Positions 53,105-64,000 are shown, counted from the first letter of the stretch. The stretch is 64,000 nt of DNA from Athripsodes cinereus (GCA_947579605.1 OX388325.1:7931572-7995571); one strand, 5' to 3'. The notes: generated by a model from the letters alone, not told the origin. Program-made: numbers and translations.

Positions 53105-53454
53105 GACGGGTACATGTGTCCTGAATATCTTTGAGCGGCACTCTGAGTATTCCATAAACTCAGTGAAAATACCACGAAAATACATAGCATGAGAGAAAAT
53201 GCTTAAAATAATATGCTAGCTTTATGTGGTTTACTGTCTAATTTTTCATATTACACATGTACGTAGAAGCCAGCAGGATTAAAATGTCTCAGATGTAAAA
53301 AAACGTGAACAGAATTTTCTATATTTATTCCGGTTTATGCCGTTCATGATTTAAATTTAAATATTTTTATTCCAAGAAGCACCCGGCAAAGAATTGGTCT
53401 CCCACTCTTTTCCGTAGTTTTTAAGTATCCTGTAAAAGGCAGCTTTCCAAAAAA

Positions 53455-53600
53455 GTCATTTTACATCATTCTTAAATTTAGCGACAAGGTTTGCCACCAT
53501 CCTGAATGTCTTAATTTTTTATTAGCGCGGAGAAGAGAGCTTGCATGTTTATATTGCATGTGGTTGCGGTCTGCCGGATACGGCACTTTTGGGATATTGT
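53455..53600. repeat. SINE-like dispersed repeat
   Basis: 'cattttacatcattcttaaa', 'tttgccaccatcctgaatg', 'tcttaattttttattagcgc' match the 42683-42835 copy closely. Confidence 0.72.
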
Positions 53601-53643
53601 TTTTTAGTGCTAATCAAAATTGACTATGATGAAAAGTAGCTAT

Positions 53644-54171
53644 CAGTGTGACCAGATTTGGTAGTTTCCTACTTTTTTGGTAGTTTTTGAGGCATTGGCA
53701 AAAATGTTTAGTAGTTTTTTTTTCTTTGGTAGTTTTTAGTAGTTTTTGGTAGTTTTTGTATTTAGTGTCGGTAATTGGTAGATAAATTATCGGGTACTTG
53801 GGAAAATACCCGATACTTACTGATTCAAAAATAATTGTCGGTACAAGTAACGAGTACATTTTAGAAAAAGGTACTGCTTGAAAATATTGTTGAAGAAAAC
53901 TGAGGAGTTTTTGAAATACTTCAAATTCCTATACCATTTTGAAAATTCGGCGACGGGGGGGTAGAAATTTTCGTGAAAAGAAAAGTATCCGATATTGATC
54001 ATCGTCGGTACAAATACCCAGTACATTTTAGAAAAAGGTACTGCAAGAAAATATTGTTTAAGAAAACCGAGGAGTTCTTGAAATACTTCAAATTCCTATA
54101 CCATTTTAAGAATTTAGTAGTTTTTGACTTCGCCATTTAGTAGTTTTTGAAAATAAAATCTGGTCACACTG
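53644..54171. mobile_element. hAT non-autonomous element with GGTAGTTTTT motifs
   Basis: 528 bp, ends CAGTGTGACCAGATTTGG and AAATCTGGTCACACTG, flanked by an exact 8-bp TSD GTAGCTAT (53636-53643, 54172-54179). TAGTAGTTTTTGG-type motifs fill the ends. The interior holds two diverged tandem copies of a ~165-bp module ('tcggtacaagtaacgag', 'caaattcctataccattt') also present in the element at 37409. Confidence 0.93.
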
Positions 54172-54382
54172 GTAGCTATGGTCATAAAAATAATTTGAGG
54201 TTATGTCTTACGTTTTCTATGCGATTGTTTTGGTAATCTGACATTTCGGTTTGGTTTGTGCGGGCTTTAAGCCGGTGGCTGTAAGAAGTTTTCTATTTTA
54301 TAAAAAAAAAGTGTATTTAGTAATAGGCCCAACTTAATATATTTGTAGCTATAACTATAAACCGCCTGCATTTGCTTTTAAA

Positions 54383-57300
54383 ATGGATGGAGATTTGTAT
54401 GATGAGTTCGGTAATTACATCGGACCTGACTTGGAATCGGACTCTGATGATGACCAGAGCGTGTATGGGGGACAAGAGATGAGAGATCCTGATGAGGATG
54501 GCATGGATGAAGATGATGAAGGAGATAATGAGCAAGAAATCACTCCATCTGCTGTAGTTCTCCATGAAGATAAAAGGTAAAGATTTTGAGGTTATGTATA
54601 TTAAAAAGTGGTCCTACCTTAAGTAGCATTCACATTACTTCACTTTGGATGATCATCCAGAGTGTCAGGGTCAAACCTGTTCATCGAAAGTGAACACGTC
54701 TGTTCACATTTGTTCATCCTATGCTTTCACTGCCATGTCTACTTTCTCACTCATGTTTTATGTAGTTTGACGTATTTTAGCATAAAAATAATTAAATAAA
54801 TTCAAAAATGAAAAATAACACTTAAAATAAATTAATATAGCTCTCGACTGCAAAATAATTTTGTTAATGATTCTGACATTCTATACAAATTCATAGAGAA
54901 TTAAACAAATAATAAGATAAAACTTGTTTATGGTCGTTTCAGTGAAAGGACCTTTCATCAAAATTATGACGAGTGGTAATCTCTTTCCTCCGTCATCGCT
55001 AGTGATCACTAGCGATGAAACGCCTGTTCACACTTGTTCATCTTGGAGGATCATCCGGAGTGATCACTGAAAGTGAACGTATGTGAACGACCCTTTACTG
55101 AGACATAAATAAACTCCTTCCATTCATAGCAGAGGTTCTCAATTTTTTTTGTTTCATAGACCACTTACTGTGTTTGTCATTCTTGTTTAGCCGATGTTGC
55201 CAAGTAAGACTAAAACTTAACAGACTTGAAGGGAGGATCTTTTTTTTCAAAATTTTTAACACCACTGACGATTTTCAAAATTCCAAGCAATATTTTCGCC
55301 TCCTGCTTAGATGAGATCCATTGCCGTAGGCCCTTTTTTACATTTCATGGACTGCCAATTCTCTATTTACTTTGTGGTTCCCTTGTAAGTCATCATGGAC
55401 CTTTGGGGGTCGATATAGACCACATAAATAGTGGGGGAAATACCCTATACATTCGTCGTTGCATATTTAAAAAGAGACATGTACCTACGCACATTTTTAT
55501 TTGGGCATACTCTTAAAACTGTTCATCAAGATATTAAAATTGTAGTTTGGACTTTTTATTGGCATGTAATTTTATTCTTTAAGTATTGAATTTTAATATT
55601 TGATACTAAGAATTACTTTATAAAATGGTTATGATGTCATTATGAGCAGTTTATTCTGGAAATATCAAAACATTCATGTCCCTATTTACACATGTCCCTT
55701 TTTGAATATGCAACGACAATTTATATTCGTTCAGTGTGGTTGTCTTTGGTAATACTTTTCTCTTTAATTTGTAAAATGTATAATAATATTAAATATGTAC
55801 AACTTAGATACTACCCACAAGCTGTTGAAGTGTACGGGCCAGACGTAGAGACCATTGTCCAAGAAGAAGACACCCAGGCATTGGAGCAGCCTCTGGTTGA
55901 GCCCGTTAAGAAGAAGAAGTTCCAACTGGGAGAACAAGAACTCCCTGAGACGACATATAGTATGGAGTACTTGGCAGATATGATGGATACACCACAGCTG
56001 ATAAGGAATGTAGCCCTACTGGGACATTTACATACAGGTAAATTGAATAGATACAATTGAATCTCTATCTCACCCAGTGTGGCGCGGAGGTAACGCTCTT
56101 GCCTTTGAGTTAATAGGTCCCAGGTTCGATTCCTGCCCAAGGCAAAGTGAAGAATGACCTTTTTCAAATTGTCCTGGGTCTGTTACATGTATATATGTGT
56201 AGTGCATTGTATATGTGTGTATCGTCGCATTAGAACCCATAATACAAGATTCATCTGAGTTTGGGACTAGCTCCATCTGTGTGAATTGTCTATGTATTTT
56301 ATATTAAATAAAAAAATAATAAATAAAATTATGCTTTTCAGGCAAAACAAGTTTTGTGGACTGTCTCATTCGTCAGACCCACCCGGCCTATGCCTATTCG
56401 GAGCACGGCCTGAGGTACTGCGACACTCTAGTGGTGGAGAGGGAGCGTGGAGTGTCTGTTAAAGCCACTCCTGTGACACTGTTGCTTCAGGACACTCGTA
56501 GCAAGTCACATCTTCTCAATATCATGGACGCACCGGGACATGTCAACTTCTCGGATGAAGCAACGGCTGCTATACGTTTGGCTGATGGTATGAGTATTAT
56601 TCATCTCTCTATTTATTTTTTAAAAAAAGATATATCTGGGTTTTGTTTGTTTATTATAAACCCAAACACAACCTTGTACACCTTTCACAGTAAGCTTCTT
56701 AAAGCTTGTGTCGTGAAAGGGGAGTTTGCCAGCACCTGGTATAGAACTACGGACCCCATATTCACGAGGCCGAGACTCTACCTCCAGGCTACCGACAAAC
56801 TCAATGCATAAATTTGTATGTATATCGTCACAACATGTCCCACTAGTGAACTAGCCAACAAACTAACTACTGCGTGTAACAAATACCTGAATGAAGTTTC
56901 TAGACACCTCAATTTGGACAAGATATTTATTTTGTATAAATTATTATTACTATAGTGTTGAGATCAGACGGGCAGCTTAGCTGATATGTCTGCTCTCAAC
57001 ATTACTGTCATAATAACAACTATCAGGCCCAACAAAATTATCACAACTTCAATGAATCATACAAATTCTTGAAGCTGTTCAAATCTGAAGACTCAACCAG
57101 CTCAGGTGGCAAACTAATCCAACAACTAAACACCCTGTTAAATAAACAGTGCTTCAATGGATTTCGCTTAAATTATCTTAGTTTTTTTTTATTTTGTTCC
57201 ATTTGGAAATGATTTTAATTTATGTTTAATTATTTCATTCTTTTTGCATATCATCATAATATAATAGTGTTAACAAAACAATATAATCTGTGACTGTGAC

Positions 57301-60300
57301 TACTGATCAATTATGTTTAATTTTATATCGATTTCCATACCGAGCAAGCATATTTGTTTACTTTTTTACTGTTAATGTTTTTTTTGTTGTTATTTTAATT
57401 TAATTAGATGTAGCTTACGCTCACACAGTGTATGGTAATGTGTTTGTTGATCTTGTGTGATCGTTTGGATACTTTTGTTTCACAAAGTTATTCATTGTAC
57501 TTTGAAATATAGAATCTCAGTGATTTATATTGTTGAATTTGTGTAATATCAGGATGATTCGAAATAATTTATACATTTTAATATCGACACAGCAACTCAC
57601 ATCTCGCTGGGCATTGCCTGATTTTTTTTTTTTTGTGTTTTTATATATTTTTTTAATAGGTATTGCATGCGCCACACATCTCGCGGCGTAACCTGAGTTG
57701 CGTTCCGCGGTATAATGGCATCTAATGATGTCATTTCTTCTTCCTTTCTTTTCCCATCTCCCCCTTCCTCCCCTACAGATGCTATTAATATATCGGGGTC
57801 TTCGACTGTGGATGACAGCTTCAACTGCCTGCGGTCCTCTCTCAGGAATTCTTTTACAGTGAATGCCAAGCACAATATCAAGGTATGCCATATCAATGCC
57901 CAGAGTGTTCCTTATCATCATGATGAATTAGTGGATACATTTCAGGGTCTTGATTTTCATGCGCTACTGATCTCTGAATCGTGGTTAAAACCTACTCTGC
58001 CTTCTTCGTTGTTTCAATTATCCGGATTTAAATTGATTCGGAATGACCGTCTGGAGCGACGCGGAGGCGGAGTGTGTATATATCTTCGTGACGATCTATC
58101 CTATGAGATTATCGAACATTCTTCTTCTAATCATTCTGTTGGTTATCCTGAGTACTTGTTTGTTAAGGTGAGTTTATTACACTCTTCTGTTCTTCTTGGT
58201 GTTATTTATTGTCCTCCCACATCTAACTACTTCGACCACTTGGAAACTTTATTGGAGAATCTGTCTTCTAATCATCACAATGTTATCATTATGGGTGATT
58301 TCAATACATGTCTTTTAAAACACGATACGCGATCAACGAGACTTTTACAAATAACTTCTTCTGCTTGTCTAAACATCCTTCCTCTGCAACCCACACACGT
58401 TCTTCAAAATTCACAATCTCTCATTGATAATATTATAGTTTCTCAAACGAGCATGGTGAGGTCACATGGTCAATTGTCTGCTTCTGGTTTCTCGCATCAT
58501 GACCTACTCTTCTTGGTATATTCGCTCAGAGTACCGAAGCCAAAACCTAAAATATATATGGTTCGCAACTTTCGTCGTGTTGATACTGCTGCTCTTGTCT
58601 CCGATGCCGAGTCTCTTGACTGGGATGGCATTATGCTTGCCGAGTCCATTGATGAAAAGGTAGAGATTCTAAATTGTAACATATGTCATCTTCTTGAGAG
58701 ACATGCTCCGCTTAGAAAAGTTAAAATAAAGAATCCAAACAACCAATGGATGACCGATGACATCCGTAAGCTGATGAGGCAAAGAGATAGGGCGCGTATC
58801 AAGCACAAACTATCTCCAACTGCAGTAAATTGGGTAAATTTCATAAGTCTTCGTAGGTTGTGTGCCAAGACATGTCGAAACGCTAAAATATCTTATACTC
58901 AGGACTTATTCAAAAATTGCTCCCAAACACAAGCATGGAAACGACTTGACTCGCTGGTGCTCCCTAAACATGGGATGACGTGTGGTGACCCTACTTTAGA
59001 TCCGAACGTACTCAATGCACATTTTGCCTCACCTCCCACCATTCTAGATGATGCTACCAAGTTAAACACCTTACAAGGATTAAACACTCACTCACGTATA
59101 TCTGGACATAGTTTTGATTTCCCTGTCGTGTCAGATTTAGAGGTTAAACGCTGCATTACCTCTATCAAATCCAAAGCTTCGGGAAGTGATGATATAAGTA
59201 TAACATTTGTGTCACACTTTCTACATACTATTCTTCCTTATCTCACTCACATCATTAATTGCTCATTCGAAAGTGGCTCATTTCCAGGAAAATGGAAGAG
59301 AGCTTTTATCATTCCACTCCCAAAAAAAAGCACTGTCGCGGGTCCCCAGGACTTTCGCCCCATTTCTATACTTCCTTTTTTTTCTAAGGTAATAGAAAAA
59401 CTTGCGTATTTACACTTCAACCAATATCTCACAGAAAATGGTTTTCATAATAATTTCCAATCGGGATTCCGTGAAGGGCACAGCACAGTAACTGCTCTGG
59501 TTAAGATCACAGATGACGTTAGAGTTGCTATGGACAGAGGGTTGCTGACACATTTAACGTTGTTGGATTTTAGTAGTGCATTCAACTCTGTAGATTTTGA
59601 TCTACTCTTGGCTACACTCAATCAACTCAATATATCTCCATCTTGTGCTGCATGGTTTGAGTCGTATCTCAGGGGTCGTGCACAGTGCGTTCGATTGCAG
59701 AGTGGTGTTAGTTCTGAGTGGGTGGAATTAAGGGCAGGGGTACCGCAAGGCGGAATCCTCTCTCCCCTTCTATTCTCGATTTTTATTAATCCAATTGCGC
59801 GACATATTTCATGTCAATATCATCTATACGCGGATGATTTGCAGGTTTATACTCACTTTAAGTTAGATGACCTTGCAACTGCAATTGACTGTAAATCACA
59901 ATGCCTAAAGCAAATTTCTGATTGGGCTTCCAGCAATGGACTCATTCTTAACCCATCCAAATCACAGTCAATATTTATAGGGAGCCACCATTTAATTGGT
60001 AGACTTAACAATATAAGGATACCTCCCACGCAAATGAATCACGATACAGTTCCATATTCAAAAACGGTTAGGAATCTTGGTCTGATTATTGACCAGAGAC
60101 TGTCTTGGCAACAGCATATAAATTCTATTCGAAAAAAATTCTTTTATTCGTTACATAATCTCAAAAGACTGCAAAGATTCTTGCCAGTGAAGACTAAGAT
60201 CCTACTCGTTCAATCCTTATTAATACCGATCCTTGACTATGCAGACATTGCTTATATTGATCTTAATGAGGTTCTCTTGACTAAAGTTGAGAGACTTCAA

Positions 60301-63148
60301 AACGCAGGCATCCGTTATATTTTTAACCTCAAAAAAACTGATCACATAACCTCGTACAGAAACCAGCTGAAGTGGACCACCATACGTCAAAGACGTGATC
60401 TACACATTTTATGTCTAGTTTTTAAAGCTTTATTTTTAGCGTCCTCCCCTTACTATCTTAAAGTCAAATTCGAGTATCTAGCGAGTCATGGTTTACCCTT
60501 GCGATCTAACAGAGTGCGTCTTCTAGCTATACCAGCACACAGTACAAGCTTTTTATCTAACTCATTCCTTGTTCATGGTGCTCGCAGTTGGAACAATCTT
60601 CCTTCGAAAATCAGGATGATAACAACCTTTAATTCTTTCAGACAAGCTGTCAAAAATCATTTTCTCTCATTGAATTTAGCATCTGACTCCTAAATCCTTT
60701 TCCCTTTCCCTATGCATGTGCACGCTGCAATTTAATATGTTATACTTTTATTATTATGTGTCCATAAGTGCATTGTTGCTTGCATGTGTTCTTTTTCTTT
60801 TCTTTTGTTTACTTTGTGTTGTATTTTTATTTCTTTTATGACTGTTGATATGTAAGGGTGTATATATGTATGCATGTGTTTTTTTTTTTTTAATTTTGTT
60901 TAGTTTTAGTTACCGGGTTAGTTGGAAGACATCGCATTTTAGCGATAAACTCGCCCTCTGTACATTGAATTTATAATTGTTATTTTTATGCCACTATTTC
61001 ACTATGTAATATTGTAACCAATGTACAGTAAAGAATAAAATAAATAAATAAATAATAAATAATATAAAATTCAAAAAACTATGACGATATGCAGTGGCGA
61101 GATTATCACTATCGAGTGATTTCATCCATCTAACCACGACACATTGAGATATTATACCTTATTAAAACAAAATACGTAATATAATCAATGATAATTTACC
61201 AATAGAGAAAACATAATTTAAAATAATATTTGACACCCAACACGTAGTAGGGACTGTGGTTATGTTGTATGTATATGTATGCTTTCCTTGGCTAGAGGGA
61301 CCTCGAAGGAGTGTTGTCAAAAGATCCTACACAAGGAGGTTTTATTGTTTAGTGTGGATAAATTTGCTGGTGCAGAAGTTAGAATTGGATAAAAAAATTA
61401 ACAGTTGGAATGGGTGGCAATATATCTCATCACTGGTGAAGATGTGGAATGTAAATCATCCTCATCGTTGTATCCAAGCGACCCCTGCACATGGATCAAG
61501 TTTACTATGAAAAAAAAATAGTGATAATACAACCTGCCTCTTTTATGATTGTCTAAAACTTGGAGAAGAGAAAGGAAGGCCTATTCTCTGCCAGGGGTTT
61601 CACAGAGATTGAATAACATTTTTGATTAACATTGTCCTGCTGAGATAAATAGATAGGTAATGTTGATGTGTTGCAGGTGCCGTACTGTTTGTGGATGCTG
61701 CTGAAGGTGTGATGCTAAACACGGAGCGTCTCATTGCGCATGCTGTGCAGGAACAGTTGACTGTCACACTCTGCATCAATAAGGTAACAAAAAATATATC
61801 AATCTGTCAGTTTTGTAATGATGTCTTTTTGTACTATTTTTTTTTAAATATGCACCGGGGTTTTTGCTATAAACCCAAATATTATCTTATGCTATACTTT
61901 AAGGCAGCTCAAGAGCATAAGGAAAAATATATCAACCGACGGAGCTAAAACCATAATCAACTCATTCGTCGTATCACAATTGGATTACTGCAATGGCATC
62001 CTCTCAAATCTTCCGCAATATCAACTCCAGAGGATTCAGTCTGTTTTTAATGCGGCTGCACGTTTCATTTATCAACTGAATCGCTCTTCACACATATCGC
62101 CACCCTTCAATATCTTCACTGGCTCAGATGTCCGTAGAGAGTCGAATTTAAAGTGTGTTTGACAGTATTTAAGGCACTTCATTCTATGGCCCCAGAATAT
62201 ATCACGGAACTCTGTGGTAGACAGGCGTTAAGTCATAGGCAGACAACACTTAGGTCTTGTCAAGATATTGCAACTAAATTGGAGGTGATCAGTACTGTAT
62301 CGAAACCAGTATATGTGGAGCATGCTTTTGCAATATCTGCACCTGTAGTCTGGAACAGGCTTCCACAAATGATCAGAGAAACGCAAGACATATCTCGGTT
62401 CAAGAACCAACTGAAGACTTATCTATTCAAGAAATCACACGGAATAATCCAAGCACAACCTTAGATAGCAAAGAGCGCCCTTGAGGTGAAATTTTTTCAC
62501 TAAACGGTGCATTATAAATCATCCAAATAATAATTATAATATACACCTTTCACAGTAAGCTAAAAGCTTTTGTTGTGAAAGGGGACTTTGCCGACACCTA
62601 ACATTGAACCGCGAACCTCTTGTGCATGAGGCCGAGATTCTACTGCCCCATCCATTTTTTGGAAAAGGGAAAAATCAAAGACGAGCCAAAACACATCCAA
62701 TCGAAACAGCTGTCAAAAATTAACTAAATGTTCAAAATGGCTGACCTTCTCAGCATAACTAAGGGACATAAGTACCTATATAACGCTACAAAAAAAATCA
62801 AAATTCAAATATACGTAGCCCGCGGAAATTCAAAATTCGCTATACTTTTTGAACAGACCTCGTATAGTGATAATCTCGCCACTGCACATCATCACATTTT
62901 TTCTTATGTATACTGCTCTGTTTATTTTGTTTGTGCAAGAAGAATGAAATAAATGATTAAATTTGTGTAATTTAATCGCAACTTGGCGTGTATGATTTGT
63001 TTTCAGATTGATCGTCTCATTTTGGAGTTGAAGCTTCCTCCGCAGGATGCGTACTACAAACTGAAGCACATTGTGGATGAAGTCAACTCTCTGCTCTCCT
63101 CTACTACTGGACAGGATGGGAAGACACCTCTAGTCTCGCCACTTTTAG
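54383..63148 (+). CDS. EFTUD2: 116 kDa U5 snRNP component, Snu114 GTPase (5' part)
   Basis: Five exons are visible: 54383-54576, 55808-56037, 56342-56587, 61677-61783 and 63007-63148, all GT-AG and joining in frame to 306 codons. The gene runs off the right edge (the family is about 970 aa). It starts [20 protein letters not shown], followed by a long acidic stretch and [11 protein letters not shown]. GTPase motifs are G1 GHLHTGKTS (across exons 2/3), G3 DAPGH (exon 3) and G4 NKID (across exons 4/5). Snu114 is an EF-2-like GTPase of the U5 and tri-snRNP that works with Brr2 and Prp8 in spliceosome activation in the nucleus. The start fits the family exactly. Intron 1 holds a foldback element, intron 2 is almost wholly a SINE, intron 3 (5.1 kb) holds an intact LINE ORF, and intron 4 a LINE fragment and a SINE. 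Confidence 0.98.
54621..55095. mobile_element. Half copy of the foldback element in EFTUD2 intron 1
   Basis: From AAGTAGCATTCACATTACTT it follows the left arm of the 2455-3224 palindrome to the axis (55005-55006). Just beyond the axis it changes to a short diverged piece ('ctgttcacacttgttcatc', 'gatcatccggagtgatcac') of the far arm. About 290 bp of the second arm is missing. Confidence 0.85.
56078..56310 (+). repeat. tRNA-derived SINE (family 2) filling EFTUD2 intron 2
   Basis: Head TGTGGCGCGGAGGTAACGC (A-box-like), B box GGTTCGATTCC, body 'tgtcctgggtctgttacatg', 3' end 'tttgggactagctccatctg' and an A/T-rich tail. It takes up 233 of the intron's 304 bases. Confidence 0.85.
56622..56802 (-). 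repeat. tRNA-derived SINE (family 1) in EFTUD2 intron 3
   Basis: Full-length relative of the 23641 copy: tail 'tatatctgggttttg', stem 'acacctttcacagtaagc', tRNA-like head 'ctacctccaggctaccgac', B-box region mutated (AGTTCTATACC). Confidence 0.82.
56803..57714. other. EFTUD2 intron 3, left part; no gene recognised
   Basis: A reversed SINE-like repeat lies at about 56818-56890. The rest is AT-rich. The 5' boundary of the LINE that follows is not evident, and no ORF1 was found here. Confidence 0.5.
57715..60693 (+). CDS. Intact LINE ORF2 (endonuclease and reverse transcriptase) in EFTUD2 intron 3
   Basis: 992 codons from ATG to stop with no interruption. Residues about 55-265 form an AP-type endonuclease ([32 protein letters not shown] at about 193, SHHDLL). 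Residues about 480-750 form the RT ([53 protein letters not shown], catalytic YADD at about 705). The C-terminus ends [12 protein letters not shown]...F...VKNHFLS, as in CR1/Rex-type LINEs. It lies in the sense orientation of EFTUD2. A 3' UTR of about 350 bp ends in AATAAAATAAATAAATAA near 61050. Without ORF1 it may need help in trans, or this clade may have a single ORF. Confidence 0.93.
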   Translation: MASNDVISSSFLFPSPPSSPTDAINISGSSTVDDSFNCLRSSLRNSFTVNAKHNIKVCHINAQSVPYHHDELVDTFQGLDFHALLISESWLKPTLPSSLFQLSGFKLIRNDRLERRGGGVCIYLRDDLSYEIIEHSSSNHSVGYPEYLFVKVSLLHSSVLLGVIYCPPTSNYFDHLETLLENLSSNHHNVIIMGDFNTCLLKHDTRSTRLLQITSSACLNILPLQPTHVLQNSQSLIDNIIVSQTSMVRSHGQLSASGFSHHDLLFLVYSLRVPKPKPKIYMVRNFRRVDTAALVSDAESLDWDGIMLAESIDEKVEILNCNICHLLERHAPLRKVKIKNPNNQWMTDDIRKLMRQRDRARIKHKLSPTAVNWVNFISLRRLCAKTCRNAKISYTQDLFKNCSQTQAWKRLDSLVLPKHGMTCGDPTLDPNVLNAHFASPPTILDDATKLNTLQGLNTHSRISGHSFDFPVVSDLEVKRCITSIKSKASGSDDISITFVSHFLHTILPYLTHIINCSFESGSFPGKWKRAFIIPLPKKSTVAGPQDFRPISILPFFSKVIEKLAYLHFNQYLTENGFHNNFQSGFREGHSTVTALVKITDDVRVAMDRGLLTHLTLLDFSSAFNSVDFDLLLATLNQLNISPSCAAWFESYLRGRAQCVRLQSGVSSEWVELRAGVPQGGILSPLLFSIFINPIARHISCQYHLYADDLQVYTHFKLDDLATAIDCKSQCLKQISDWASSNGLILNPSKSQSIFIGSHHLIGRLNNIRIPPTQMNHDTVPYSKTVRNLGLIIDQRLSWQQHINSIRKKFFYSLHNLKRLQRFLPVKTKILLVQSLLIPILDYADIAYIDLNEVLLTKVERLQNAGIRYIFNLKKTDHITSYRNQLKWTTIRQRRDLHILCLVFKALFLASSPYYLKVKFEYLASHGLPLRSNRVRLLAIPAHSTSFLSNSFLVHGARSWNNLPSKIRMITTFNSFRQAVKNHFLSLNLASDS
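61090..61112 (+). repeat. Left member of a 23-bp perfect inverted pair around EFTUD2 exon 4
   Basis: TGCAGTGGCGAGATTATCAC... is the exact reverse complement of 62864-62886. It looks like a transposon tip (CAGTGGCG). There is no TSD linking the pair, so they may be two separate truncated insertions. Confidence 0.75.
61920..62464 (+). pseudogene. 5'-truncated CR1/L2-like LINE fragment in EFTUD2 intron 4
   Basis: Frame 1 reads [20 protein letters not shown], then [11 protein letters not shown] to about 62150. After a frameshift it continues [20 protein letters not shown] and ends [13 protein letters not shown]...LKTYLFKKS. This is the region after the RT catalytic core common to CR1, L2 and Rex LINEs. 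It is not the same subfamily as the LINE at 57715. Confidence 0.8.
62545..62660 (-). repeat. tRNA-derived SINE (family 1) in EFTUD2 intron 4
   Basis: From 'acacctttcacagtaagc' to 'gaggccgagattctactgc'. It is diverged and truncated at the tRNA 5' end. Confidence 0.75.
62864..62886 (-). repeat. Right member of the 23-bp inverted pair around EFTUD2 exon 4
   Basis: Exact reverse complement of 61090-61112. Confidence 0.75.
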
Positions 63149-64000
63149 GTTTGGACCAATTTTTTTTCTTTCATCCATCGACCTTGCCTACCTCAACTTC
63201 TAAATGTAGTCCACTGTGGGATTTTCATTCCCCCATACCATCGGGAAGTTTCCTGCTGCACTGCATTTAATAAACACGCAAGTCATCCTCTCCATGCTAA
63301 CTAAAAGTCTATTTATGTGGTGGTATACCACATCACTGCTGTATTGTTGATGTTAAATGTCTTAATCAAGATGGTGGATGGACAATTACAATCAATATAC
63401 AGAGGCGTGATTTCTTTCCACTATTTATTTATTTTATATTTTGGGGTATGGTATGCACCGCGACCTATATGATCTATTGTACTCCCCCTACTTAGCTTTC
63501 CCGGTGTTACCAGTCAAAGCGAACCCTCAAGTCCTAGACATCTTACGAAGTCCAGGATCTTGGTGTGGAGAGATTCCACTTCTATCCAGTGTTTGCCTAG
63601 GGCTTTGATTCTTGCGAATCCCACGGCATTGCAGTCCGCTAAGAGATGTCAAGGAGTCTCGGCCGCTTTTTCACAAAATCTACAGGTGTCATCTTCTTGC
63701 TTGTCAGTCCCAGTTTGCGTAAGTGTTCCTTGAGTCTGCAGTGACCCGTTAGGAAGCCCGTTACAGCTTTCATTCCACTAACCCAAAGCTCTGGCCTTTG
63801 GATTTCGAGGTTCCAGGTTCAATTCCCAGTCAAAGCAAAATGAAAAATGCCCTTTTTTAAATTTATTTATTTTACCTTTTTCCAGGAAATTGTAAAAATA
63901 AAAGAATGGAGACTTATTCATTGCTGGGGTCTGTATGAAACAAAATCATTGCAAAATAAAGTTAGCGTTAAAAAATATATTTTAATGTCATGTATAAATA
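63149..64000. other. EFTUD2 intron 5 (start); SINE and LINE scraps
   Basis: Begins with the GTTTGG donor. A SINE family 2 head is at about 63773-63860 (CCAGGTTCAATTCCC). The sequence at about 63440-63780 looks like a decayed retroelement, but I cannot frame it. The next EFTUD2 exon lies outside the window. Confidence 0.5.

Larger units (their letters stand above)
52838..54382. other. Divergent intergenic region between NDUFB8 and EFTUD2
   Basis: 1.5 kb that should contain both promoters. Most of it is filled by a MITE fragment (53018-53104), a SINE-like repeat (53455-53600) and a hAT element (53644-54171). Only about 180 bp before each ATG look free of repeats. No core promoter motif can be called reliably. 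Confidence 0.6.

Noticed and set aside
62728..63069. Short frames around EFTUD2 exon 5
   Set aside because: Intron sequence or antisense to the exon; no similarity.

Overview
The window is an AT-rich stretch of animal nuclear DNA, most probably from an insect. The evidence is spliced metazoan housekeeping genes with GT-AG introns, an insect-style mix of DNA transposons (P/THAP, hAT, Tigger, piggyBac, Mutator-like), Jockey/CR1-type LINEs, a Copia element, a Penelope-like remnant and tRNA-derived SINEs. The order cannot be fixed from sequence alone. There is one 200-base N gap (17843-18042).

Host genes are few and well separated. At the left edge is one minus-strand internal exon that looks like ZGPAT (287-490), the 5' part of which is tandemly duplicated. 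A C2H2 zinc-finger array gene with a frameshift lies at 21336-23524. The right half holds three clear housekeeping genes: MED22 (Mediator head subunit, + strand, 3 exons, 42380-43721), NDUFB8 (complex I subunit, - strand, 3 exons, 49064-52837) and the 5' half of EFTUD2 (U5 snRNP GTPase Snu114, + strand, 5 exons from 54383, running off the window). NDUFB8 and EFTUD2 are divergently arranged.

Most of the rest is transposable elements, many nested, and several insertion orders can be read from target-site duplications (TSDs). Region 3.2-14.3 kb is a multi-level nest: a small hAT-like element was split by a 9-bp-TSD (Mutator-like) element, which was in turn hit by a THAP/P-like transposon and a two-ORF LINE. 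Region 16.4-20.8 kb has a SINE, a Tigger end, a hAT element and a second THAP-bearing transposon. Region 24.4-29.2 kb is a 5'-truncated Copia element broken by two DNA transposons. Region 31.8-34.9 kb is a set of nested inverted repeats. Region 36.5-41.4 kb is a head-to-tail run of hAT elements with further insertions. The introns of MED22, NDUFB8 and EFTUD2 carry MITEs, SINEs, LINE pieces and one LINE with an intact 992-codon ORF.

I found no CRISPR array, operon, rRNA or free-standing tRNA gene. The most unusual items are a 34-bp element made only of two fused transposon tips with its own 9-bp TSD, the palindromic complex at 31.8-34.9 kb, hAT-like families each packed with their own short subterminal motif, and an internal module shared by two otherwise different hAT elements.
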